From G965276765 sp965276825 (GTDB taxonomy: Bacteria; Actinomycetota; Acidimicrobiia; Acidimicrobiales; Palsa-688), in assembly GCA_965276825.1 (NCBI GenBank), contig OZ255630.1:3286001-3350000 (forward strand): a stretch of 64,000 nucleotides of DNA, given 5' to 3'. Each line of letters begins with the position of its first letter. Position 1 is the first letter of the stretch. Below, piece by piece: positions 15,941 through 24,490 of the stretch. Position numbers and translations under genes: made by a program. The notes under the pieces were generated by a model. That model was given only the letters and a program-made list of their open reading frames with translations. It was not told the DNA's origin and made no database searches.

Positions 15941-16048
15941 ATGGTGGGCACCGAGGACGCCATCCTCGCGACCGACGATGCCACCGAGGGGGCGATGGCC
16001 TTCGCGGAGCGTCGTCCGCCCCACCGGACCGGCCTTCCCCGCGCCTGA
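15941..16048 (+). pseudogene. C-terminal stump of an enoyl-CoA hydratase (crotonase) gene
   Basis: A 35-codon frame opens with ATG 3 bp after GGGGAGG and ends with a sequence characteristic of crotonase C-termini: ATDDATEGAMAFAERRPP, then HRTG and stop (compare the usual SxDxxEGxxAFxExRxPxFTG). The crotonase core (oxyanion hole, Glu residues) is absent, so an internal deletion seems to have removed about 220 residues while leaving start signals and tail. The operator just upstream and the neighbouring beta-oxidation genes fit its origin as the hydratase of this pathway. Confidence 0.65.
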
Positions 16049-16157
16049 CGGGCCTGGGCCCCCGCCAGTCGGGGATCCGAGGTGGGTGGGGCCGACCCAG
16101 GAGCGACCACCGGCCTCTCTGACGCCGATCTCAGGTCGAGGGTCACCGAGCCGATGA

Positions 16158-17612
16158 GTGGGCAACAGGCGGTGCCTGGGAGGCCGATCAGTGCGATCGC
16201 ACGGACAACAACCCACAGGACAGGCGGCCTTCGTCGTCGGCGAACGCAGGGATACGACGGCCACCGAGGCCGACTGGCGGGCGGCCCAGGCTCGCGTCCG
16301 GCGCCTCAAGTACGTGATGATGCTGGTGGCGGCGGTCGTGCTGCCGGCTTTGAGCCTCCCGGCGATGCTCCTCGCGGACGCAACATCCGGTGGGGGCGCC
16401 CGCACGCCGCTGACCGTCGTCTGGGACGCCGTCTTGCTGCTCCCGGCCGCCTACGCCGTCCTCCGGATCAGCATCTCCCAGCAGCACAAGACCGACCTCC
16501 TGATCGGCGGACTGACCCGGCAGCTCTCCGCAGCCGTGCGGGAGGCCAACGACGAGGCCGGCGAGCGGGAGGTGCAGGCGCGCCGCCAGCAGTTCGAGAG
16601 CCGCCTGGCCAACGCCCTCGACATGGCCGAGGGAGAGCCCGAGGTCATCGACGTCATCGAGCGATCGTTCGCATCCACGCTGCCGGGAGCGCCGGTGGAG
16701 CTCCTGCTGGCCGACAACAGCCACGCCCACCTGCTGCGCATGGCCGCGTCGCCGTCGGCCGGGTCCCCGGGCTGCGGCGTCGACTCCCCCGACCAGTGCC
16801 CGGCGGCGCGCCGCGCCCAGGCCCAGCGGTTCCCCGACAGCGAGGAGCTCGACGCCTGCCCCAAGCTGCGCAACCGGGAAGGAGGCGCCGTCTCCGCGCT
16901 GTGCATGCCGGTGTCGATCATGGGCCGGACGGTCGGCGTCATCCACGCCACCGGTGAGCGCCAGGCGCTGATCGCCGAGGACCGCGTCGAGGACCTCGGC
17001 GTCCTGGCCAAGCTGGCCGGAGCCAGGATCGGCCTGCTCCGCGTCATGGCCGAGACCCAGCTGCAGGCGGCCACCGACAGCCTCACCGGACTGCTGAACC
17101 GGCGGTCCTTCGAGCAGCGACTGGTCGCCCTGCGCCCCGACGGCGCCGACCTCTCGATGGCCATGGCCGACCTCGACCACTTCAAGACGCTCAACGACAC
17201 GTTCGGGCACGACACGGGTGACCGGGCGCTGCGCCTGTTCGCGCAGGTGCTCACCGACTCTTTGCGCGCCCAGGACATCGTGTGCCGCCACGGTGGGGAG
17301 GAGTTTGTCGTCGCCCTGCCGGGATGCCCACCCGCCAACGCCCTTCACGTGCTCGACGGCGTGCGCGTCAAGCTGGACGCGGCCATCGCCGTCGCCGGCC
17401 TCCCGGTCTTCACGGTCAGCTTCGGGGTCGTGCGAGCCGGCAACCACGAGGACCTGACCGCCGTGATCGGCCGGGCCGACGCCGCGCTCTTCCAGGCGAA
17501 GCGGGACGGGCGGAACCGGGTGGTGGTCCACGACGATCTGGCCAACGTGGTGCGCCCGGTGGCGACGACACACGACGGGGGCGCCCAGGCGCCGTCCCCG
17601 CTGGCGCACTGA
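16158..17612 (+). CDS. membrane GAF-GGDEF diguanylate cyclase
   Basis: After a cytoplasmic start there are two transmembrane helices (YVMMLVAAVVLPALSLPAMLL and TVVWDAVLLLPAAYAVLRI), a linker helix, a GAF-like sensor domain containing several Cys (CGVDSPDQCP, DACPKL, ALCMPV) and a C-terminal GGDEF domain with the active loop HGGEEFVVAL and the DLDHFKTLNDTFGHDTGD metal/substrate motif. It should make cyclic di-GMP from GTP at the membrane. The GAF cysteines resemble those of the MASE-less cyclases that sense redox, but this is speculative. GTG 16158 is the earliest start; GTG 16191 is an alternative. Confidence 0.85.
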   Translation: MGNRRCLGGRSVRSHGQQPTGQAAFVVGERRDTTATEADWRAAQARVRRLKYVMMLVAAVVLPALSLPAMLLADATSGGGARTPLTVVWDAVLLLPAAYAVLRISISQQHKTDLLIGGLTRQLSAAVREANDEAGEREVQARRQQFESRLANALDMAEGEPEVIDVIERSFASTLPGAPVELLLADNSHAHLLRMAASPSAGSPGCGVDSPDQCPAARRAQAQRFPDSEELDACPKLRNREGGAVSALCMPVSIMGRTVGVIHATGERQALIAEDRVEDLGVLAKLAGARIGLLRVMAETQLQAATDSLTGLLNRRSFEQRLVALRPDGADLSMAMADLDHFKTLNDTFGHDTGDRALRLFAQVLTDSLRAQDIVCRHGGEEFVVALPGCPPANALHVLDGVRVKLDAAIAVAGLPVFTVSFGVVRAGNHEDLTAVIGRADAALFQAKRDGRNRVVVHDDLANVVRPVATTHDGGAQAPSPLAH

Positions 17613-17675
17613 ATCCGCCTCTCGTCGACGGCCCGTCCCCTGACCGACGGCATCCCGGTCCGGGTAGGCCCCCGG

Positions 17676-18227
17676 TCACTCCGAGCGCAGCACGCCGGGT
17701 CGAGAGGTGACCGCGGTCAGCTCGCCAGGAACGGCGAACGGGCGATCACTGGTCAAGCGGAACTCCGGGGCCGGCCCGAGCACCATCTGCCGACGCCACA
17801 CCGCGACGTCGGCGGGGGCGATGTGGGATCCCAACCGGTCGCGGAACTCGGCGTAGCCGGCGCCGGCCGGCTTCGTGATCCAGGCGCAGTGGCGGCTCGG
17901 GCGAAGCGGGTCCCCGCTCTCCAGCCCGTAGACGGCACCGGCCCCGAAACCGGCGGTCCGAGCCACCCGGTCGTGCGCCCCGGCGTGGGCATGGTCGACC
18001 GCCGCGGCGTTGAGGACGCCCAGGGCGGCGAAGTCTTCGACGACGTACGAATCCTCGTAGCCCGACCCCGGCATCCACGAGAGGCCTTCGACGGTGGCGC
18101 TGCCCGAGACGACCAAACCGGGGACCCTCACCGCGCGTAGCCGGTCGTGAAAGGCGAGCAGCGCCCGCTCGTAGGCGGCCGGCTCTACGCCGTCGGCCCG
18201 TCGGTGCCAGAACAAGTAGGTGAGCAT
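17676..18227 (-). CDS. conserved protein of unknown function
   Basis: This 183-residue soluble protein begins MLTYLFWHRRADG, contains ERALLAFHDRLRAVRVPGLVVSGSATVEGLSWMPG, then a strand-helix unit (YEDSYVVEDFAALGVLNAAAV). The pattern suggests two ferredoxin-like (dimeric alpha-beta barrel) modules, as in EthD-type proteins, with the second around AWITKPAGAGYAEFRDRL. I do not recognise a named family. It converges on the diguanylate cyclase gene and diverges from a broken secreted-protein gene. No membrane segment is present. Confidence 0.6.
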   Translation of the reverse strand: MLTYLFWHRRADGVEPAAYERALLAFHDRLRAVRVPGLVVSGSATVEGLSWMPGSGYEDSYVVEDFAALGVLNAAAVDHAHAGAHDRVARTAGFGAGAVYGLESGDPLRPSRHCAWITKPAGAGYAEFRDRLGSHIAPADVAVWRRQMVLGPAPEFRLTSDRPFAVPGELTAVTSRPGVLRSE

Positions 18228-18298
18228 GGCCGGTCCTTCCGCTGCGGCTCAGCCAACCACGTCGAGGGGGCCGGGCGCTCTCCCCGCAGGGCGCGGGG

Positions 18299-18690
18299 CG
18301 CAGGGTCGGCGCCGCCGCGGCGGCCGCGGTCACGATGGTCTCGATCGGCGTCGGGATGACCGGGGGGAACGGCGCGGCGGGCGGCGCGACCGACCGCCGG
18401 CCGCTGCAGCCACCGCGCCGGTCCCGCTGTCTGGCTCAACGAGGTCAGCGCCTTCTACGGCCGGGGACTCAGCGCGGCCCCCGAGCCCTGGGACCGCAGG
18501 ATCCAGGCCGACGCCGGGAGCTACCTCCTCCACACCCTGCCGCAGGCCGGGGGCGCCAGCGTGAGCAGAGAGCCCGTGGTGACCGAGGTGACCTACCTCA
18601 ACTACGCCGGCGTCGGCTATCTCTCCCTCGTGGTCGGGCACCGACCGACGCCGCTGTTCACCGTGCTGGCCAACCGCCGAGCTGAGGCGG
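18299..18690 (+). pseudogene. broken secreted-protein gene
   Basis: One frame encodes a signal-peptide-like start (RRVGAAAAAVTMVSIGVGMTGGNGAAGG, about 18299-18388). From about 18426 a different frame encodes a coherent chain: WLNEVSAFYGRGLSAAPEPW, then DRRIQADAGSYLLHTLPQAG and VVTEVTYLNYAGVGYLSLVV. No start codon with a ribosome binding site precedes the first part and the two frames do not join without a shift near 18410-18425. The second frame overruns the end of the convergent acyltransferase gene. Family not recognised; the alternative is that this is chance coding in intergenic DNA. Confidence 0.4.
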
Positions 18691-18703
18691 CGACCGCCTC
18701 CGG

Positions 18704-20863
18704 TCAGAAGCGGCGGCGGGTCAGCTCGGCCAGGGCGGCGCCGAGCGCCGGCGCCAGGCTGTGGCAGTAGGTGGCGGTCACGTGGCTGGTGTCGCGCCAG
18801 ACGACCATGTTGTCGACCATCGGCGGGCAGGTGGTCCGGGTGCAGAACCATCGAGGCACGCTCAGGTACGAGGCGCCGGCCTTGCGGGCGACGGCCCGTT
18901 CGTCGGCCATGCCCTTGGGATCGAAGACGATCGGCGAGTCGAGCGGCGCGTTGCAGCTGGTCGCGCTGGTGAGATGGGCCGACAGGCAGTCGGGGTTGTC
19001 GCCGAGCGGCTCGGGGATTGGGCCGATCACGACGACCCGGGCACCGCTGCGGCGCAGCTCCCCGATGGTGCGGGTGAGCGCGGCGTTGTAGCTCGGATCG
19101 TACATCTGGAAGCGGTACATGGCCCCGTAGTTCCACGCCGTGCTGACGATGACCACCGCCGGGTGGAGTTGCTGGATGCGGGCGATGGCCGCCGCCCGCC
19201 ACTGGTCGCACTCGGTGTAGGGCCGACCGAGGACGGGGCTGTAGATGCTGAGGTCCGCCGGCGGGCACACCGCCTTGCCGAGCGAGATCAGGCGATCGTG
19301 GTGGGCGTTGGCCAGGTCGTCGACGGCGGGAAACCACATGGTGGCGTGCGAGTCGCCGAAGAGCACGACCGTGTGCCTGGAGCTCGTCACGCTCGTGTCC
19401 CCGTAGACGCAGGGATGCACGGTGGCGTCGGTGAAGGTGTCGAAGCAGCCGTCGAAGAACGGGGGGGCCTCGTCGACGTGGGCCGAGGCGAGCGGCGGCT
19501 CGAGGTTGGTCGGCACGTCCTGCACGCCGACGGAGCGGGTCACCGCGTCGTTGACCAACCGGGTCTCGGTGCGGGCCGCGACCAGCAGGGCGGAAGGGCG
19601 CCCGCGTCCGCCGGCCCCGGCGTGGCCGGTCGACGGCGGCGGCGGCGGAGCGAAGTTGGCCACCGGGGCCACGCCGTGGCCCGCAAGTGAGGGAAGCGAG
19701 GTGTCGACGAGCAGCGACCCGGCGACTGCGGCCAGCGAGAGGCCGGCGCCGAGGGCCAGGCTGCGCCGCCGGACGGCCAGCCACGACCAGGATCGGACCG
19801 GCTCCTCGACCAGGCGGGTGGTGCCCGCCGCCAGCACCAGGCTGGCCACGGCCAGGCCGAGGCCCTGCGCCTCGGTGAGCGCGTGCCCGGTGGCGGCCGG
19901 CCAGAGGATCAGCAACGGCCAGTGCCACAGGTACCAGGTGTAGGAGACGCGGCCCAGCTGCTGCATCGGCCGGGTTCCGAGCAGGACACGGGGGCCTCCA
20001 ACCGTCTCGGCGCAGCCGGCGGCGATGACCACGGCCGTGCCGACCACCGGCGCCAGCGCGGCGACCCCGGGAAAGGGCGTGGTCGACGACAGCCCGAACA
20101 CCGACCAGACGACCATCCCCAGCCCGACCCACCCGCCGATCACGGCCAGGCGCGCCGGCAGGCGCCGAAGCTGGGGGATGGCGAGGGCGACGAACCCGCC
20201 GGCGGCGAACTCCCACGCCCGGCTCGGGAGGGAGAAGAACGCCCATGGCTGGTTGGCGCCGGTCAGCCAGTCGGAGAAGGCGAACGAGGTGACGGCGAGC
20301 ACGGCCACGACGGCGAGGGCGGCAGGACGCGACGACCGCGCCCGGCGCGAGGCGATGGCGACGCCGATGAGCAGGGCCGGCCACAGCACGTAGAACTGCT
20401 CCTCCACGCCGAGCGACCAGAAGTGCTGGAGCGGCGACGCTGTCGTCGCCTGCAGGTAGTTGGTCTGGGCCGCGGCGAAGCGGTAGTTGGCCACGTAGAA
20501 CGCCGCCGTGACCCCGTCGGTGACCACCGCGCGGGCCTCGAGCGGGGGCAGCCACACGGCCGCCCCGGCGACCGTGGCCACGATGACGATCGCCGCCGAG
20601 GGGAGCAGCCGGCGGGCCCGCCGGCCGTAGAACCGGCCGAGGGCGACGGTGCCGCGCTCGCGGATCTCCCTCCAGAGCAGGCTGGTGATGAGGAACCCGG
20701 AGATGACGAAGAAGATGTCGACGCCGACGAAGCCGCCGCCGACCTGGGAGACGTGGGCGTGGTAGGCGACCACCGCGAGGATGGCGACGGCCCGCAGCCC
20801 CTGGATGTCCGCACGGAACGCCGGCCTGCGCACGTGCCGGTAGTGAGACAGCGGCGTCCCCAT
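18704..20863 (-). CDS. OafA/YrhL-type membrane acyltransferase with SGNH domain
   Basis: The 719-residue protein has the acyltransferase-3 domain in residues about 1-390: FRADIQGLRAVAILAVVAYHAHV at the start, then multiple transmembrane helices including FVGVDIFFVISGFLIT and a conserved HFWSLGVEEQFY. An extracytoplasmic SGNH hydrolase-like domain follows, with VVLFGDSHATMWFP (Ser about 502) and the C-terminal DTSHVTATYC (catalytic Asp/His). Such proteins O-acylate cell-surface glycans, the SGNH domain completing transfer outside the membrane. The Pro-rich linker (FAPPPPPSTG) separates the domains. No sugar-biosynthesis genes adjoin it. Confidence 0.88.
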   Translation of the reverse strand: MGTPLSHYRHVRRPAFRADIQGLRAVAILAVVAYHAHVSQVGGGFVGVDIFFVISGFLITSLLWREIRERGTVALGRFYGRRARRLLPSAAIVIVATVAGAAVWLPPLEARAVVTDGVTAAFYVANYRFAAAQTNYLQATTASPLQHFWSLGVEEQFYVLWPALLIGVAIASRRARSSRPAALAVVAVLAVTSFAFSDWLTGANQPWAFFSLPSRAWEFAAGGFVALAIPQLRRLPARLAVIGGWVGLGMVVWSVFGLSSTTPFPGVAALAPVVGTAVVIAAGCAETVGGPRVLLGTRPMQQLGRVSYTWYLWHWPLLILWPAATGHALTEAQGLGLAVASLVLAAGTTRLVEEPVRSWSWLAVRRRSLALGAGLSLAAVAGSLLVDTSLPSLAGHGVAPVANFAPPPPPSTGHAGAGGRGRPSALLVAARTETRLVNDAVTRSVGVQDVPTNLEPPLASAHVDEAPPFFDGCFDTFTDATVHPCVYGDTSVTSSRHTVVLFGDSHATMWFPAVDDLANAHHDRLISLGKAVCPPADLSIYSPVLGRPYTECDQWRAAAIARIQQLHPAVVIVSTAWNYGAMYRFQMYDPSYNAALTRTIGELRRSGARVVVIGPIPEPLGDNPDCLSAHLTSATSCNAPLDSPIVFDPKGMADERAVARKAGASYLSVPRWFCTRTTCPPMVDNMVVWRDTSHVTATYCHSLAPALGAALAELTRRRF

Positions 20864-20933
20864 CGCCGCGTGTCTAGCAGCGACGGCTTCCCGGCGGGCG
20901 TTGGCCCGGCGGCTCCTTCGGCGTGACGACCCC

Positions 20934-21374
20934 CTATGCCGCCGGCTCGGCGCAGCTGAACATCCACCGGATGTCGAAGCGGTCGAGGCACGTGCCCCAG
21001 TAGGCCCCCCAGGGCATGTCGGCCATCGGCGACCCCTCACTGCCGCCCTCGGCGAGCGCCCCGTAGAGGCGGTCGGCCTCGGCGCGGGTGTCCACCTCGA
21101 GGACGATGGTCGTGTTGTTGCCGACCCGCAGCTCGTGGCCCATCGACGAGACCATGTCGGTGCCCATCAGCACGTGCCCGGCGAGGATGGGCAGCTCGAC
21201 GTGCGCGACCAGCTGCCTGTCCCCGTCGGGGAGGCCGGGCGCGGCCGGGTCGGGGGGCATGTCGCCCAGCCGCAGGACGGGACCGAGGTAGTCCGTGCCG
21301 AACACCTCCCGGTACCGACCGAACGCCTCCTCGGCGGTCCCCATGAAGTTCAGGTACGTGCTCACCCGGGCCAT
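20934..21374 (-). CDS. PhnB-like VOC-family protein
   Basis: The 146-residue protein reads RVSTYLNFMGTAEEAFGRYREVFGT at the start and WGAYWGTCLDRFDIRWMFSCAEP at the end, the layout of the PhnB/3-demethylubiquinone-9 methyltransferase-like branch of the vicinal oxygen chelate fold. Members form dimers; few have known enzymatic activity. Start ATG 21374 is the first in frame. It lies 70 bp beyond the acyltransferase start on the same strand. Function cannot be assigned. Confidence 0.8.
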   Translation of the reverse strand: MARVSTYLNFMGTAEEAFGRYREVFGTDYLGPVLRLGDMPPDPAAPGLPDGDRQLVAHVELPILAGHVLMGTDMVSSMGHELRVGNNTTIVLEVDTRAEADRLYGALAEGGSEGSPMADMPWGAYWGTCLDRFDIRWMFSCAEPAA

Positions 21375-21499
21375 GTTCACTCTCCTCCCGCTCGGTCCTC
21401 TCCCGGGGGTAAGTCTGCCCCGCGTGGCCCCGTCCCCGCCGGCTGCCCGAGGACCGAGGACCGAGGACCGATGACGGGGGACGGCGTGGGGTTGGGGTA

Positions 21500-22261
21500 T
21501 CAGGGCCCGACGGCCCAGACGACCGCGACCTGCACCGTGGTGTCCTGGGTGCCCGGCTGGAGCGGCACCGCAGGAAGGACGGGGACTCCGCCGGCGGACG
21601 TCGAGGAGGCCTGGCCGGAGGTGGCGTACCCGCCGGTCTGGTCGGTGATCGACCGCAGGCCCCGCAACGTCAGGCCGGCGGCGCCGGCGAGCTGCTCGGC
21701 GTCGGCGTGGGCGGCGGCCACCGCCTTCTGGCGGGCCTGCGCGAGCGCCGGGTTGTCGTCGGCGACGGAAAACGACACGCCGTCGAGGCGTCCCGCGTCG
21801 CCGGCCGCGGCGAGGGCGTCGTCGAGGATCCTGCCGGCTTTCGACAGGTCGTGGATGGTGACGGTCACCACGTCGCTCACGTGGTAGCCGGTGACCCCGT
21901 TGTGTCCCCGCTGGGCGTAGAGCTGGAGCTGGGAGGTCTGGATGTCGGCCGTCCTGATGCCTTGGCGCTCGAGGGCGGACTGCACGGCAGTCGAGGTGGC
22001 GTCGTTGGCTCCGAGGGCGGACGTGACGCGGGCGCCGGTGTTCTCGACGCCGACCTGGGCGGTCATCACGTCGGGCGTGCCCGACACGGTGCCCGTGCCG
22101 GTGGTGGTGATCGTCGCCCCGGGCGCCGCGGCGGTGGCCGCGACCAGGTGGGCGGGACGCTGGTGGGCGGGACGCTGGTGGGCCGCGCCGGGCGTGGCTG
22201 CGCCGCATCCGGTGAGGGCGACCAGGGCCGCGGTGGTCAGGACGGGGATCGAGCGTCGCAT
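21500..22261 (-). CDS. SIMPL-domain (DUF541) lipoprotein
   Basis: The 253-residue protein has a lipoprotein signal (LTTAALVALTGC) and a duplicated HQRPA segment (residues about 28-37), followed by a SIMPL domain: ITTTGTGTVSGTPDVMTAQVGVENTG, SALERQGIRTADIQTSQLQLY, VTGYHVSDVVTVTIHDLSKAG and a tail of beta strands. SIMPL proteins (E. coli YggE, IRAK-interacting BP26) are periplasmic or surface oligomers whose role is unclear, perhaps oxidative stress or channel-like rings. It is monocistronic. Confidence 0.85.
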   Translation of the reverse strand: MRRSIPVLTTAALVALTGCGAATPGAAHQRPAHQRPAHLVAATAAAPGATITTTGTGTVSGTPDVMTAQVGVENTGARVTSALGANDATSTAVQSALERQGIRTADIQTSQLQLYAQRGHNGVTGYHVSDVVTVTIHDLSKAGRILDDALAAAGDAGRLDGVSFSVADDNPALAQARQKAVAAAHADAEQLAGAAGLTLRGLRSITDQTGGYATSGQASSTSAGGVPVLPAVPLQPGTQDTTVQVAVVWAVGP

Positions 22262-22451
22262 GCCCGTCTGACGTCGCGGGGCGCGTCGGTGGTTCCCTCG
22301 ACCGGGCCGGTGGTCGCTCGGGCGCAGTTTCGGCCCGGCCGCCGAGCTTCGGTCACGAACCCGCGCCCAGCGCCGTCAACCGTCACCAGAAACGGCAGAT
22401 GCCCGGCCGATCGACCCCCAGACCGGGAGGGAGGAGCCGGGCTCGACCCGG

Positions 22452-24452
22452 CTACGAGATCAACGCGGCGGCGGGCAGGCCGGATCTCCCGGCTGCAGGA
22501 TGGAGAGACCCGGAGCGCTCGGCCAGCCAGGCGGTGAGGGCGTCGGCGGGCATCGGTCGGGCGAAGTAGAAGCCCTGCGCGAGGTCGCATCCCGACTCGG
22601 CGAGCCACGCCGCGTCCTCGGCCGTCTCGACGCCCTCCGCGACGACACGCAACCCGAGATCGCGGCCGAGGCCGATGACGCTGCGCAGGATGTGCCGCTG
22701 ACGGGGATCGGCCCGCAGGAAGCTCCGGTCGATCTTGATCTCGTCCAGGGGGAGCGTCCCGAGGTACGCGAGCGACGAGTACCCGGTGCCGAAGTCGTCG
22801 ATGCTCACCTCGACGCCGAGTGCCCGTAGATCGACCAGGGTCCTCGTGGTCTGGTCCTGGCCGGAGAGCGACGCGCTCTCGGTGACCTCCACCACCAGCA
22901 ACCCGCCAGGAAGGTCGGCGTCGCCCAGCCACCCGGCCATCCTGGCGGTCGATCCGGGGTCGGCGAGGTCGTCCGCCGAGAGGTTGACCGCCATCCGGAT
23001 CCCGTCGCCGCTCGACCGCAGCTGGCGGAGGGCCATCGGCACGATGTGGGCGGTCAGCTCGGGGACCATGCCCGCCTCCTCGAGGAGGGCGACGACGCAA
23101 TCGGCGCCGAGCAGCCCGTGCGTCGGGTGCATCCAGCGCACCAGACCCTCGACGCCGACCACCGCCCCGGTGCGCAGGTGCACCTTCGGCTGGTAGTGCA
23201 ACACCAGCTCGTCGTCGCGCCGGAGGGCGCGCCGCAGGTCACCGAGTAGGCCCGGCTCCGGGGAGGACCCCGGCGCCGGTCGCGAGTCGCGGCGACGCTG
23301 GGACCGCTTCGACGCGTACATCGACAGGTCGGCCCGCAGGAGCAGATCGGTCAGCTCCCTGCCCTGCTCGGGATACGACGCCGCCCCGATGCTGGCCTCG
23401 ATCCGCACCGAGTCCGCGCTGAGTCGGACAGGCCGCCCGAGCTCCCGACGCAGCTCCGACGCCGTCACCTCGGCGCGCCCCGCACCCTCGGCGGTGAGCA
23501 CCACGGCAAACTCGTCGCCACCCAGGCGCGCCAGGATGTCGCCCGGCCGCAGCCCGGCCCGAAGGCGGCGGGCCATCTCCACGAGGAGCTCGTCGCCGCA
23601 GGCGTGGCCGAAGCGGTCGTTGACCTCCTTGAAGCGGTCGAGGTCGACGACCAGCACGCTGAGCAAATCACCTTCGGCTTCGGCCCGCGCCAGAGCGTGG
23701 CCGACCTGCTCGGAGAAGGCCCGCCGGTTGACCAGACCGGTGAGGGGATCGTGGTTGGCCTCGTGGCGCTCCGCCTGGCGGAGACGGGCGTTGTCGACCA
23801 CCACGGTGCCCTCGAGGGCCAGCTGCCCGAGCACCTCCCGGGCGCGGGCGGCCCACGAGCGCCGCGGCTCGGGAGCGCCGCAGAGCACCAGGCCGAGCGG
23901 GCCGTCGCTCGAGAGCAGGGGGATGGCCACCAGGCTGCCCAGCCCGAGCACCTGCGCCACCCCGTTGGCGCGGACCTGCCCGGCAACGGCCGTGTCCGGG
24001 ATGAGGTCGGGACCCGGCGCGTCCCCCTGCACCGTCCGCCTCCACACCGGCGAGTCCCCAGCCAGCCGCCCGACCAGGCGGGCGCGCAGCTCGTCGGCCA
24101 ACGCCGGGGCGGCGCCGACGGTGGCCACCTCGCTGATCACCCCGGCCCCGTCGACCAGGTACGCGCACCCAGTGGGGAGCCCGAGGGCACGAGCGGATGC
24201 CGAGACGATGGCCTCGGCCGCCTCCATGGGCGAGCAGGCCCGGACGCCGGCCTCGAGCAGCTGGCGCAGCGCGGCGGTCGTGTCGTGGTCGAGGTGGCCC
24301 CCGACCGGAGTCGGAGAGGACCCACACGCCGCGCAGAGCCCGGGATCGTCCGACCCCCCTCCGAGATCCTCTCCACCCAGCCCGTCCACGCGAAACCTCC
24401 CGGACCGTCGCGCCTCGCGCAACCGCGCGCCGTCCCGAACCTCTTCGACCAT
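22452..24452 (-). CDS. GAF-GGDEF-EAL cyclic di-GMP enzyme
   Basis: The 666-residue soluble protein carries a GAF-like sensor (about residues 50-195), a GGDEF domain with intact LARLGGDEFAVVL (about 305) and an EAL domain. In the EAL domain the signature reads GVEGLVRW (EGL instead of EAL, about 434), while DDFGTGYSSLAYLGTLPLDEIKIDRSF and VVAEGVETAEDAAWL are intact, so phosphodiesterase activity is plausible. CxxC in LCAACGSS near the N-terminus could bind metal. ATG 24452 is the first start clear of the upstream molybdenum-enzyme gene, 38 bp away. It may act with the other cyclase at 16158 on cyclic-di-GMP level. Confidence 0.85.
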   Translation of the reverse strand: MVEEVRDGARLREARRSGRFRVDGLGGEDLGGGSDDPGLCAACGSSPTPVGGHLDHDTTAALRQLLEAGVRACSPMEAAEAIVSASARALGLPTGCAYLVDGAGVISEVATVGAAPALADELRARLVGRLAGDSPVWRRTVQGDAPGPDLIPDTAVAGQVRANGVAQVLGLGSLVAIPLLSSDGPLGLVLCGAPEPRRSWAARAREVLGQLALEGTVVVDNARLRQAERHEANHDPLTGLVNRRAFSEQVGHALARAEAEGDLLSVLVVDLDRFKEVNDRFGHACGDELLVEMARRLRAGLRPGDILARLGGDEFAVVLTAEGAGRAEVTASELRRELGRPVRLSADSVRIEASIGAASYPEQGRELTDLLLRADLSMYASKRSQRRRDSRPAPGSSPEPGLLGDLRRALRRDDELVLHYQPKVHLRTGAVVGVEGLVRWMHPTHGLLGADCVVALLEEAGMVPELTAHIVPMALRQLRSSGDGIRMAVNLSADDLADPGSTARMAGWLGDADLPGGLLVVEVTESASLSGQDQTTRTLVDLRALGVEVSIDDFGTGYSSLAYLGTLPLDEIKIDRSFLRADPRQRHILRSVIGLGRDLGLRVVAEGVETAEDAAWLAESGCDLAQGFYFARPMPADALTAWLAERSGSLHPAAGRSGLPAAALIS

Positions 24453-24490
24453 CCCGACGGGTACTTGACCGGGTTTCCGACTCCGGTCCC

